From Piscinibacter sp. (GTDB lineage: Bacteria > Pseudomonadota > Gammaproteobacteria > Burkholderiales > Burkholderiaceae_C), in assembly GCA_017983795.1 (NCBI GenBank), contig JAGOAS010000013.1, positions 1-64,000 on the forward strand: a stretch of DNA of 64,000 bases, in the 5' to 3' direction. The notes below the pieces were generated by a model. That model made no database searches. It was not told the DNA's origin and was given only the letters and a program-made list of their open reading frames with translations. This document shows positions 17,337 through 25,269 of the stretch, one piece after another. Position 1 is the first letter of the stretch. Each line of letters opens with the position of its first letter. Both the position numbers and the translations under genes were made by a program.

Positions 17337-18785
17337 ATGGCCATGCTCTGGCAGGTGTTCGTCGGGGATGCGGCGGTTCCACCCGTCCGCATCCTGCGGC
17401 TGGACCTCGACTACGCGCTTAATCGCGAGGCGCTGGTCCGGATGCACCTGGAGTCGGCCCTGGGGTCGAGCCTCTACCCCGGGCAAGTCCTCGTTCTAAA
17501 GGCGCGCGAACGCATTGGCGACCAGCAGGTTATTCATGAGTTGCAGCTTCATCTAGTGACATTGGCCGTTGAGTTAGGTCGCACCGTCGTCGTGGCTCGC
17601 TTTTCCCCTTGCCCGTTCCTGCCGCCGCGGGAGCGGACCCGGGTCGCCCAACGCGCCGCCGACGAGACCGTGGCGGACTTCGTCAACCGGCTCGGCCTCG
17701 AGGCTGCGTTTTCCCCGCCGGGTGGAGAGGAGGGCCCGGAGGGCCTCTTCGAGGACGCGATCCCGGTCGGCTCCTGCGTCATCCTAGAGCCGGGACAAGA
17801 CGCGCCGACTCTTGAGGCGAGGCTCTTTGGCCGCCTCGCCCACCGGCGGCCGGCCATCTCCGGCTGGTTCCAGGGCGTAAATGACCCGTCCCGTCGCTGG
17901 TGTACCCACCACGCCGGGACGGGTGACATCAATCGCTACGTGGAACTCGACGAGCAGAAATGGAACCTAGTGGCCCCAGGGGATCTCGCCGCCGGCCCCG
18001 AGGACGCCTGTTTCCTCCACCTGGTCGACCATCGTGCGCCGGAAGACGTCTTCGCGGAACTGGCCGTGAAGGAGGCCCCGACGCCCGCCCGTATGGCCTT
18101 CGGCGAAGTGGATGTTCCCCTAGTGCCTACTACCATCCGGATCCGCGGGCAGGACGGCTTTGTTTTTCGCGTCCGTCTCACGCTCCTGGTCGATTCCAAG
18201 GAGTCGGCTGACCACAACATCGAGGTTCGCCTCCTACTGCGGGCCTCGACGGCGGGTCTCAGTGCGTCGCCGGTCCCGGAGCCGACCCGCCTCTTACTGG
18301 GCCGCTTCGTCTCATGGCAAGCGGACGGTGGTCGGGAGCGCATCCTCGCCGTGGAGCCGGCGCAGGTGGGAGATGTCACCGAGGCCGAACTCCGTCCTCT
18401 CGCCGACTGGGAGTTCGCCGCTGGGGGGGGCGGACCGCCGCACCTCCTTGCCCCGCTAGTGGCACCGGGGTTCGTGCGCGAGGCGCACAGTGCCTTCTAC
18501 AGCGCCTGGGGACCGGGCGATTTACTCCTCGTAAGCATCGCTGAGGGGCAGCTTCCAGTGGCGCTAGGCGCCCTGCATCGCGTGCGGACCGCGATCGCCG
18601 GGAACGGAGGGATAGAGGTGGCCCTGATGGGAACGAGGGTTCGCTTGGACGCGGTGACCGCCAGCGGATCCCGCGAGGGCAACGCGATTGAGCTGGGCAT
18701 CGACGGAATGGTCTGCGTCGAAGCAGCGAAGGAGATGATCATCAAGGGAAGCACGCTCATTGACGGGACCCTCGAGGTGCCCTAA
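17337..18785 (+). CDS. VgrG/gp27-gp5-like hub-spike protein (inferred)
   Basis: The 482-aa protein reads as a distant member of the VgrG family, the needle-hub trimers of contractile injection machines. The N-terminal half contains a stretch like gp27 (PGQVLVLKARERIGDQQVIH, then DETVADFVNRLGLEA). A region near residue 321 starting GRFVSWQADGGRERI and the segment FYSAWGPGDLLLVSIAEGQL followed by PVALGALH (about 387-414) match the gp5 OB-fold pattern in which a surface loop contacts the GDxVLVxF strand and the PVVLGSL end. The last 60 residues are short repeated beta-strands, as in a gp5 beta-helix. The PAAR-like gene lies directly downstream, the usual partner. Similarity is inferred by eye. 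ATG 17337 is preferred over the upstream TTG 17331. Confidence 0.55.
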   Translation: MAMLWQVFVGDAAVPPVRILRLDLDYALNREALVRMHLESALGSSLYPGQVLVLKARERIGDQQVIHELQLHLVTLAVELGRTVVVARFSPCPFLPPRERTRVAQRAADETVADFVNRLGLEAAFSPPGGEEGPEGLFEDAIPVGSCVILEPGQDAPTLEARLFGRLAHRRPAISGWFQGVNDPSRRWCTHHAGTGDINRYVELDEQKWNLVAPGDLAAGPEDACFLHLVDHRAPEDVFAELAVKEAPTPARMAFGEVDVPLVPTTIRIRGQDGFVFRVRLTLLVDSKESADHNIEVRLLLRASTAGLSASPVPEPTRLLLGRFVSWQADGGRERILAVEPAQVGDVTEAELRPLADWEFAAGGGGPPHLLAPLVAPGFVREAHSAFYSAWGPGDLLLVSIAEGQLPVALGALHRVRTAIAGNGGIEVALMGTRVRLDAVTASGSREGNAIELGIDGMVCVEAAKEMIIKGSTLIDGTLEVP

Positions 18786-18793
18786 GTCCTGCC

Positions 18794-19195
18794 ATGGTGG
18801 TCAAGTTCGAGGGCAAAGCACCCATTCAGAGCGATCCGAGCGGCGGCTACATCGAGAAGCCGCCGGCCGTGACGCAGCTGGGGACGGTCGTCCCGTCGGA
18901 GATGCCGACGCGGTTCAAGTGGGGCGGCAAGGCGCTCATTGCCGGTACGCTTTCGGTAGCCGTTGCCAACTGCGCCCATGCCAGTGGCGGGACCTGCAGC
19001 GGGCAGGGGACGATTCAGCCGACCGGGATTAAGGCTAGAGGCGCCGGGAAACCGATCCTGCGAGACGGGGACATGGGGATGTGCAACGGCGTGCGCGTGT
19101 CGCCGCCGGCCTCCCTCCCAGAGAAGTGCCCGCTCAAGCTCAAGGCGACGGGCGGTGGGGGAGGCGCGGGAAGCGGCGGAGCCGGTACAGCGTAA
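18794..19195 (+). CDS. PAAR-like spike-tip protein
   Basis: The 133-aa product has the layout of PAAR-like proteins that cap VgrG-type spikes. After a polar N-terminus comes GGKALIAGTLSVAVANC (44-60), then HASGGTCSGQGTIQPTGIKA and GAGKPILRDGDMGMC, which carry the family's cysteines, the I-x-P-T turn and the G-K-P-x-x-R-x-G-D signature. The tail is glycine-rich (GGGGGAGSGGAGTA). There is no fused toxin domain; the gene is a bare tip. It follows the VgrG-like gene with an eight-base gap. In T6SS, phage and eCIS the PAAR cone sharpens the spike and can carry effectors; here no effector is encoded nearby. It is the last gene before the end of the mobile element. Confidence 0.7.
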   Translation: MVVKFEGKAPIQSDPSGGYIEKPPAVTQLGTVVPSEMPTRFKWGGKALIAGTLSVAVANCAHASGGTCSGQGTIQPTGIKARGAGKPILRDGDMGMCNGVRVSPPASLPEKCPLKLKATGGGGGAGSGGAGTA

Positions 19196-19269
19196 GCGGC
19201 CTGGGGGTCGGCTTCTCGGCTTCCATATACGCCGCGCTGGGGTTGCGCGCCCTTGGGGCTCGAGGCCCT

Positions 19270-19314
19270 TCCGTGGGCCAATTCGTGGGCCAAATCCGGG
19301 GAACTCAGGGGAAC
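19270..19314. repeat. Short tandem direct repeats near the element end
   Basis: Two pairs of direct repeats lie between the last operon gene and the tRNA fragment. CGTGGGCCAA occurs at 19272-19281 and 19284-19293 (12-bp spacing), and GGGGAAC at 19298-19304 and 19308-19314 (10-bp spacing). Repeats with near-helical spacing next to a tRNA-type attachment core are the usual look of integrase arm-type binding sites. This is inference from position. Confidence 0.4.
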
Positions 19315-19383
19315 GAGAAAAGCAGAAAGTGTTGAAAATCAGTAACCTACGCTCCCCCTCAGACCCCTGCAGCCCCCTGCGGA

Positions 19384-19411
19384 ATGGGTTCGAGTCCCAT
19401 CAGCCACCCCA
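19384..19411 (+). repeat. Attachment site: 3' end of a tRNA-His gene
   Basis: The 28 bases form the T arm (ATGGG stem, TTCGAGT loop, CCCAT), the 3' acceptor strand CAGCCAC, discriminator C and an encoded CCA. A cytosine at the discriminator position is diagnostic of tRNA-His in bacteria. No D or anticodon arm precedes it, so this is not a functional tRNA gene but the duplicated 3' segment left by integrase-mediated insertion into tRNA-His. The complete tRNA gene should lie at the other end of the element, outside the window. Confidence 0.78.
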
Positions 19412-19420
19412 CCGAACACT

Positions 19421-19451
19421 GAAGAAGCCGGGCCCTGCGCCCGGCTTCTTC
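19421..19451. terminator. Rho-independent type hairpin after the tRNA-His fragment
   Basis: A 13-bp stem, GAAGAAGCCGGGC paired with GCCCGGCTTCTTC, encloses a CCTGC loop. The symmetrical hairpin lies between the tRNA fragment and the end of the histidine kinase gene, so it can serve both directions. It is probably the original terminator of the tRNA-His gene. Confidence 0.7.
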
Positions 19452-19461
19452 GTTTGCGCCC

Positions 19462-21732
19462 TCAGCTGCGCGCCGAGAGCTCGCGGATCGTCACCCGGCA
19501 GCCGATGCCGCGCGGCTGCAGCTCGCGCCACTCGACCTCGCCGCCGAGTTGCTTGACGCGCTTGCGCACGCCGCCCAGGCCCAGGCCATGCGCCCAGGCG
19601 CGCGGGTTGCGGCCTTCGCCGTTGTCCTGGATCTGCAGGTCGAGCCGGTCGCGGCGCAGCACGAGCGAGACCTCGACGCGCGTGGCCTGCGCATGCGCGA
19701 TCGTGTTGCTGACCAGTTCGCGCAGCACGCGCGTCAGCGCCGACCACTGCACCACCGACAGCATGACCTCCGTGTCGGCATCGAAGGCCCAGTCGAGCTG
19801 CACGTGCGCCGCGGTCAGGCGCTGCGACAGGTCGGCCTTCCACTCCGCCGCCGCGTGCGAGAGGCTGTGGTTGGCCGCGGCGAGGCCGCGCGTGAGCGTC
19901 TTGAGATCCTGCAGCGTGTGCCGCACGTACTCTTCCATCTCCGGCGACTGGGCCTTGTACATGAGCGTCAGCAGCCGCGCGCCGATGTCGTCGTGCAGAT
20001 CCTGCGCGATGCGGGCGCGCTCCTCGCTGCGGCCCTGTTCGACGGCCTTGTCGAAGGCGACGGCGCGGCGCAACTGCTCGACCACGCGCGCGGTGAGCCG
20101 GGCGTCCTCGAAGGTGAACAGGCGCCGGCCGCGGCGCGCGAAGCGCAGCACGATGGAGCCTCTGGCGGTCGAGCCGTCGCCGCCGAGCGCGGGCACCGGC
20201 AGGATCAGCGTCGAGCCGTCGCTGGAGACGCGCGTGGCACGCACGCGCCGTTCGGCGAGCAGCACCTCCATCGGCTCGAACAGGTCGCGCAGCAGCTCCG
20301 ACAGCAGCATGCCGGTGCGCTCGGGGTGCGCCTCGACTTCGCGCGCGATGCGGTAGAGCTGCTCGAACATGCGCTCGGTGGTGAGCATGCTGCTGCCGAG
20401 CAACTGCGTCAGGATCCACTGCCGCGCGCCGGAGTAGGCCGCCAGCGCGACGAACAGCGCCAGCGTCAGCGAGGCGAACTGGCCGAGCGAGAACACCGCG
20501 ACGAAGAGCAGGTCCAGCGAGGTGGCCACCGTGCTCACCGCGGCCAGCAGCGAGAACTCGCGCATCACCTGCTGCGAGCGCGACAGGAAGGGCACCAGCA
20601 CGATCAGCGAGGCGAAGAATACGTACCACACCGTCGAGCCGATCGACGCGATGTTGTGGAGCACGCCCGGGTGCGTGATGGCCGCCGCCAGCGAGGCCGT
20701 GAGCAGCACCCAGGTGACGAGCGTGACGATGCCGAAGCGCCGCAGCACGGTCGCGAAGGGGTGCGGCTCGAGCTGGTGCGACCAGGTCATCAACGCCACC
20801 ATGGTCAGGCCGTAGGCCACCACCGCGGCCTGCACCCACCACCAGCCGTAGGGCACTCGGCCGGCCGACACGCCGGCGGTGAGCGCGGCGGCCAGCAGCC
20901 AGGCACTCACGGCGATGGCGGGCGCACCCGGCAGCCGGCGCGGATGCACCGCAGCAGCATGCACGATGGCCGCGGCCGTGAAGAGATCGAAGCCGACGCG
21001 CAGGGGCAGATCCAGGTGCGCCACCAGGCCGGGCATGGCGAGGTCGGCGGTCGACTCGATCGCGATGAATACGAGGTTGCCGGCCTGGCACAGCGTGATC
21101 AGCGCGTAGAGCAGGTTGCGGCCGTTGGGCTTGGCCATCAGCACGACGATGCCCACGAGATACACCGCGAGTGCCATCGCGCACAGCAGCCAGTACACCG
21201 CCGGCAGACCGGTGAAGCCGCGCGGCGCGGTCTGCACATAGGCGCTGCGCCCGCCCGCGAAGACGAACTGCACCGCCGGCTGGGAGAGCAGGGCGTCGAG
21301 CTCCTCGTGCAGCAGGTGGTGGTGCTGGCGCGCCGCGTCGTCGACGACCCAGCGTGCCGAGCGCTGCAGCGTCAGCGCGTCCTTCAGCTCGACGCTGCGC
21401 CCGTCGGCCTGCACTGCCACCAGCACTTGCCCGGCCAGCGGCTCGAGGATGGGGTCGGCGGCGCGCACCAGCTCGACGCGGTTGTCGGCGTTGGTGCGCC
21501 AGCTCGCATCGACACGCGGCAGGCTGGCCATCTCGCGGGCGAGCAGGAAGAGCCCGAGGCAACCGGCCAGCGCGCACACGACCAGCAGGCGCAGACGCCA
21601 GCCCATCCAGCGCGACATCGCATCGCTGTGCAGGGCGAGGCGCTCGCCGAACGTCGATTCGAGGACGCTATCGGCCGGCGTCAGCGTGGACAGCGGGCCT
21701 TGCAGCGGACCCTTGGCGGCACGATGCGACAC
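19462..21732 (-). CDS. Membrane sensor histidine kinase, NarL/DesK type
   Basis: The 756-aa protein has one N-terminal membrane helix, an extracytoplasmic region of about 120 residues, and then a block of seven or more hydrophobic helices (roughly residues 180-440). A variable cytoplasmic region leads into the kinase core. The H-box is RARIAQDLHDDIGARLLTLM, of the HisKA_3 family, and the ATP-binding domain shows VLRELVSNTIAHAQA and the G box GLGLGGVRKR. It would autophosphorylate on the histidine of LHDD and pass the phosphate to the response regulator gene that ends 16 bases upstream. The signal is unknown. Start GTG 21732 lies just behind the regulator stop; ATG 21618, right before the first membrane helix, is an alternative. 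It is the first chromosomal gene next to the element end. Confidence 0.85.
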   Translation of the reverse strand: MSHRAAKGPLQGPLSTLTPADSVLESTFGERLALHSDAMSRWMGWRLRLLVVCALAGCLGLFLLAREMASLPRVDASWRTNADNRVELVRAADPILEPLAGQVLVAVQADGRSVELKDALTLQRSARWVVDDAARQHHHLLHEELDALLSQPAVQFVFAGGRSAYVQTAPRGFTGLPAVYWLLCAMALAVYLVGIVVLMAKPNGRNLLYALITLCQAGNLVFIAIESTADLAMPGLVAHLDLPLRVGFDLFTAAAIVHAAAVHPRRLPGAPAIAVSAWLLAAALTAGVSAGRVPYGWWWVQAAVVAYGLTMVALMTWSHQLEPHPFATVLRRFGIVTLVTWVLLTASLAAAITHPGVLHNIASIGSTVWYVFFASLIVLVPFLSRSQQVMREFSLLAAVSTVATSLDLLFVAVFSLGQFASLTLALFVALAAYSGARQWILTQLLGSSMLTTERMFEQLYRIAREVEAHPERTGMLLSELLRDLFEPMEVLLAERRVRATRVSSDGSTLILPVPALGGDGSTARGSIVLRFARRGRRLFTFEDARLTARVVEQLRRAVAFDKAVEQGRSEERARIAQDLHDDIGARLLTLMYKAQSPEMEEYVRHTLQDLKTLTRGLAAANHSLSHAAAEWKADLSQRLTAAHVQLDWAFDADTEVMLSVVQWSALTRVLRELVSNTIAHAQATRVEVSLVLRRDRLDLQIQDNGEGRNPRAWAHGLGLGGVRKRVKQLGGEVEWRELQPRGIGCRVTIRELSARS

Positions 21733-21748
21733 GGCGCGCCGCGGGGCG

Positions 21749-22471
21749 TCAGACCAGCCCTTGCTTGCTCGCCAGCACGGCGGCTTCGGCGCGGCTGGAG
21801 ACGTTGAGCTTCTTGTAGATGGACTTGATGTGGTCGTTGACGGTGAACCACTTGATGCCCATCAGGTTCGCGATCTCCTTGATCGTGAAGCCCTTGCTGA
21901 GGTACGTCAGCACCTCGCTCTCGCGCGGTGTGAGGCGTTCGTGATCGAGCGGCGCGCCGCGCCCCATCGGCACGGGCCGGCTGCTCTGGAAGCCGGTGTT
22001 GGGCGTCATGGGCGCGCTGCTCTCGCCGCCCTGGCGGAAGTGCGTCAGCAGGCGGCGCGCGATGGCCGGCGAGAGCGGCGGCTGGCCGCGCACGATCTTC
22101 TGCAGTTCCTCGACCAGCACCTCGAAGCGGTCTTCCTTGAGCAGATAACCGTCGGCGCCGCACTGCAGTGCGGGGAAGAGGTGGTCGTCATCCGAGTAGA
22201 GCGTGGTGACGATCTTGGTGGCCGGGTATTTCACCAGCTCGGCCAGCAGTTCCATGCCGTTGCCGTCGGGCAGTTCGAGGTCGACCAGGATCAGCTTGAA
22301 GGGATCGACCGGCTCGCGGCCCGCCGTGACTGGGCCGATGTGGCGCCGTGCGGTTTCCAGATCACCCGCTTCGGTGATCGCGATGGCATCGCTGAAGCTC
22401 TCCCGCACGACGCGGCACAGGAAGCTGCGCGCCACCGGGTTGTCTTCGAGGATGAGGACTTTGACTGACAT
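21749..22471 (-). CDS. NarL/LuxR-family response regulator
   Basis: This 240-aa protein has a CheY-like receiver domain (1-130) followed by a LuxR-type helix-turn-helix. In the receiver, LILEDNP holds the acidic pocket, LILVDLELPD carries the phospho-acceptor aspartate, and GYLLKED holds the conserved lysine. The DNA-binding domain reads LTPRESEVLTYLSKGFTIKE, then IANLMGIKWFTVNDHIKSIY. It is the cognate partner of the kinase gene downstream, with which it forms an operon. The target genes cannot be told from the sequence. A variable linker of about 40 residues (residues 140-175) separates the two domains. Confidence 0.9.
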   Translation of the reverse strand: MSVKVLILEDNPVARSFLCRVVRESFSDAIAITEAGDLETARRHIGPVTAGREPVDPFKLILVDLELPDGNGMELLAELVKYPATKIVTTLYSDDDHLFPALQCGADGYLLKEDRFEVLVEELQKIVRGQPPLSPAIARRLLTHFRQGGESSAPMTPNTGFQSSRPVPMGRGAPLDHERLTPRESEVLTYLSKGFTIKEIANLMGIKWFTVNDHIKSIYKKLNVSSRAEAAVLASKQGLV

Positions 22472-22591
22472 GCTCCACCCGTCTCGACCTTGCGACGAGG
22501 CCTTGTTGTCGTTTGCACGGGATGTTAGCGCAGCGGACGCACGCCCCGGCGCATCCGTGACAAAGTTCCCGCTTTCGGGGGACGGGGGCAG

Positions 22592-23569
22592 TCAGTCGTT
22601 GACCAGCACCAGCTTGCCGCGCACCTTGCGCGTGCCCATGCGCGCGAAGGCCTCGGGCAGCGCGGTCATGGGCAGGCGCTGGTCGATCACCGGCTTGACC
22701 AGGCCCCGCGCATACCACTGCGCCAGCTCGGCCAGCATGCGCGCGTTGGCCTGCGGCTCGCGGCGCGCGAACTCGCCCCAGAACACCCCCACCAGCGAGG
22801 CGCCCTTGAGCAGCGGAAGGTTGAGCGGCAGGTTGGGGATGCCGCCTTGCGCGAAGCCGATCACGAGGTAGCGCCCGCGCCAGGCGATGGTGCGGAACAC
22901 CGGCTCGGCGAGATCGCCGCCGACCGGGTCGTAGACCACGTCCACGCCCTTGCTGCCGGTGAGGCGCTTGAGCTCGTCGCGCAGGTTCGCGCTCGCGTAG
23001 TTGATGGTCTCGTCGGCGCCGATCTCGCGGCACAGCGCGCACTTCTCGTCGCTGGAGGCGGCCGCGATCACGCGCGCGCCCACCGCCTTGCCGATCTGCA
23101 CCGCCGCCGTGCCCACGCCACCGGCGGCGCCCAGCACGAGCAGCGTCTCGCCAGCCTTCAGCGCGGCGCGGTCGACCAGCGCGTGGTGCGAGGTGCCGTA
23201 GGTCAGCACGAAGGCCGCCGCGTCGTCGAAGGCGAAGCCGCGCGGCAGCGGCATCACCACCTCGGCCTTCACGCAGGCGTGGGTGGCGAAGCCGCCGGTG
23301 CCGGCGAAGGCCGCGACCGGATCGCCGGGCTTCACGTGGCGCACGCCGTCGCCCACCGCCTCCACCACGCCGGCGAACTCCGAGCCGGGCACGAAGGGCG
23401 GCGTGGGCTTCACCTGGTACTTGCCTTGCACCACCAGCAGGTCGGGGAAATTCAGGCTCGCCGCCTTGATGGCGATGAGCACCTCGCCGGCCGCCGGCTG
23501 CGGCGTCGGCAGTTCCTTCCAGGCCACGGCGTCGACGCCGGTCGGGTTTTCGCACAGCCAGGCATGCAT
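22592..23569 (-). CDS. NADPH:quinone oxidoreductase, zinc-independent MDR family
   Basis: The 325-aa protein belongs to the medium-chain dehydrogenase/reductase superfamily, quinone oxidoreductase branch (Qor-like). It has the catalytic N-terminal domain (SLNFPDLLVVQGKYQVKPTP, VPGSEFAGVVEAVGDGV) and a Rossmann fold with LVLGAAGGVGTAAVQIGKA (about 145-165). The zinc-binding cysteines of alcohol dehydrogenases are missing, as expected. It probably reduces quinones or other activated carbonyl compounds with NADPH in the cytoplasm. It stands alone, divergent from surE with about 100 bases between. Substrate specificity is not evident. Confidence 0.85.
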   Translation of the reverse strand: MHAWLCENPTGVDAVAWKELPTPQPAAGEVLIAIKAASLNFPDLLVVQGKYQVKPTPPFVPGSEFAGVVEAVGDGVRHVKPGDPVAAFAGTGGFATHACVKAEVVMPLPRGFAFDDAAAFVLTYGTSHHALVDRAALKAGETLLVLGAAGGVGTAAVQIGKAVGARVIAAASSDEKCALCREIGADETINYASANLRDELKRLTGSKGVDVVYDPVGGDLAEPVFRTIAWRGRYLVIGFAQGGIPNLPLNLPLLKGASLVGVFWGEFARREPQANARMLAELAQWYARGLVKPVIDQRLPMTALPEAFARMGTRKVRGKLVLVND

Positions 23570-23674
23570 GTCGGACGTCTCCGTGGATCGAATGGCGCGG
23601 CATGATAAGCATCAACTGCTCCGGTCCGCGTCGCCTCGGCGACGCCGCCCCGGACGCCTCCCTACAATCGCCGC

Positions 23675-24451
23675 ATGCGCATCCTCATCGCCAACGACGA
23701 CGGTTATCTCGCCCCCGGCATCGCCGCGCTGATCCAGGCCTGCGCGGGGCTCGGCGAGATCGACGTGGTCGCTCCGGAGCAGAACGCCAGCGGCACCTCG
23801 AACTCGCTGACGCTGAACCGGCCGCTGTCGGTCTACCCGGCGCGCCACGGCCACGGCGAGGCGCTCAACTCGTTCCGCTACGTCACCGGCACGCCATCCG
23901 ACTGCGTGCACGTCGCGCTCACCGGGTTGCTGCCGCAGCGGCCGGATCTGGTCGTCTCGGGCATCAACAACGGCGCCAACATGGGCGACGACACGCTTTA
24001 CTCGGGCACGGTGGCCGCCGCGATGGAAGGTTTCCTGTTCGGCGTGCCGGCGATCGCGTTCTCGCAGGTCGAGAAGGGCTGGGCCCATCTCGACGCGGCA
24101 GCGCGCGTGGCGCGCAGCGTGATCGAGCATGCCTTGCGCGAACCGCCCGCCGGCGCGGCCTGGCTGCTCAACGTGAACATCCCCAACCGCGCCGATGCCG
24201 ACACGCTGCCACGGCGCATCACGCGCCTGGGCCGGCGCCATGCGAGCGAGCCGGTGATCCGCCAGACCAGCCCGCGCGGCGACACCATCTACTGGATCGG
24301 CCCGGCCGGCGACGCGCGCGAAGGCGGCGAGGGTACCGACTTCCATGCCGTGGCCACCGGCGCCGTCTCGGTCACGCCGCTGCAGGTGGACCTCACCGAC
24401 CACGCCGCGCTGCCGGCTTGGCGCGCCTGGCTGGGCGGGCCTGCTGCATGA
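23675..24451 (+). CDS. surE: 5'/3'-nucleotidase SurE
   Basis: The 258-aa protein is SurE, a survival protein that removes phosphate from nucleoside monophosphates and polyphosphate. The metal-binding start [16 protein letters not shown] with its DD pair is diagnostic, followed by [14 protein letters not shown], the [20 protein letters not shown] core and the conserved C-terminal part with the [16 protein letters not shown] element. It opens the surE-pcm-nlpD-rpoS operon, whose order is conserved across beta- and gammaproteobacteria, and overlaps pcm by four bases. Confidence 0.95.
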   Translation: MRILIANDDGYLAPGIAALIQACAGLGEIDVVAPEQNASGTSNSLTLNRPLSVYPARHGHGEALNSFRYVTGTPSDCVHVALTGLLPQRPDLVVSGINNGANMGDDTLYSGTVAAAMEGFLFGVPAIAFSQVEKGWAHLDAAARVARSVIEHALREPPAGAAWLLNVNIPNRADADTLPRRITRLGRRHASEPVIRQTSPRGDTIYWIGPAGDAREGGEGTDFHAVATGAVSVTPLQVDLTDHAALPAWRAWLGGPAA

Positions 24452-25266
24452 ACGATCCGGCGGGCAAAGCTCCACGATTTCCGCTGCGGCTCGACCAGGT
24501 CGGCGGGCAGGCTCCCGCCCCGCGCAAGGAACTGCTGCGCCCGCAGGCACCGCTGCAGCAGGCGCATGCCGATGCAGCGCGGCGCGCGGCGCCCTCGGGC
24601 CTCGGGCTCGATTCGGCCGATGTGCGGCGGCGCATGGTGCAGCGCCTGCAGGCGCAGGGGCTGCAGCACGAGGCCGTCGCCGCCGCGCTCGCCGAAGTGC
24701 CGCGCCATGCCTTCGTCGATGCCGCGCTCGCCACCCAGGCCTACGAGGACACCAGCCTGCCGATCGGCCTCGGCCAGACCATCTCCAAGCCGTCGGTGGT
24801 GGCGCGCATGATCGAGCTGCTGATGCACGGTGCGCGCGCACGCGCCGCGAGCGGGCTCGGACGCACGCTCGAGATCGGCACCGGCTGCGGCTACCAGGCC
24901 GCGCTGCTGGCGCTCCTCGCACGCCAGGTGCTGTCGATCGAACGCCTCAAGCCGCTGCACGACAAGGCGCGCGAGAACATCGCGCCCTTGCGCATGACGA
25001 ACCTGCGTCTGGTGTATGGTGACGGCATGCGGGGACACCCGCCCAACGCCCCCTACGACAGCATCATCGCTGCGGCGGGCGGCGAAGCGCTGCCTCCGGC
25101 CTGGCTGGAGCAGCTCGCGGTGGGCGGTCGGCTGGTCGCGCCCTTGCAGGAGCCACGCACGAACCGGCAGGTGCTCGTCGTCGTGGATCGCCACGAGGCT
25201 GGCTACGAGCACAGCGTTCACGAAGCCGTGAAGTTCGTGCCCCTAAAATCCGGCCTCGGTGGCTGA
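24448..25266 (+). CDS. pcm: Protein-L-isoaspartate O-methyltransferase
   Basis: The 272-aa product is Pcm, which methylates isoaspartyl residues in damaged proteins so that they can revert to aspartate, using S-adenosylmethionine. An N-terminal extension of about 60 residues comes first, then the family landmarks [40 protein letters not shown], and the SAM-binding [20 protein letters not shown]-terminal VAPLQEP segment follows. ATG 24448 overlaps the surE stop (ATGA), so translation is coupled. The family usually has about 210 residues; the N-terminal extra part, rich in proline and glutamine, is common in Burkholderiales. Confidence 0.93.
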   Translation: MNDPAGKAPRFPLRLDQVGGQAPAPRKELLRPQAPLQQAHADAARRAAPSGLGLDSADVRRRMVQRLQAQGLQHEAVAAALAEVPRHAFVDAALATQAYEDTSLPIGLGQTISKPSVVARMIELLMHGARARAASGLGRTLEIGTGCGYQAALLALLARQVLSIERLKPLHDKARENIAPLRMTNLRLVYGDGMRGHPPNAPYDSIIAAAGGEALPPAWLEQLAVGGRLVAPLQEPRTNRQVLVVVDRHEAGYEHSVHEAVKFVPLKSGLGG

Positions 25267-25269
25267 TGA

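Noticed and set aside
4585-19195. Ordinary type VI secretion system or eCIS cluster
   Set aside because: TssB/C, TssK/F/G, TssL, TssM with membrane helices, Hcp and sheath proteins are not recognisable; only the tip-like proteins fit.
4585-19195. BREX, DISARM, restriction-modification or CRISPR locus
   Set aside because: No methyltransferase, helicase, nuclease or repeat array is seen in the operon.
19340-19411. Complete tRNA-His gene
   Set aside because: Only the T arm, 3' acceptor strand and CCA are present; upstream bases cannot form the D and anticodon arms.
19549-21807. 752-aa plus-strand ORF opposite the histidine kinase
   Set aside because: Arginine-, histidine- and alanine-rich shadow of the kinase gene in GC-rich DNA; the minus-strand frame has full kinase motifs.
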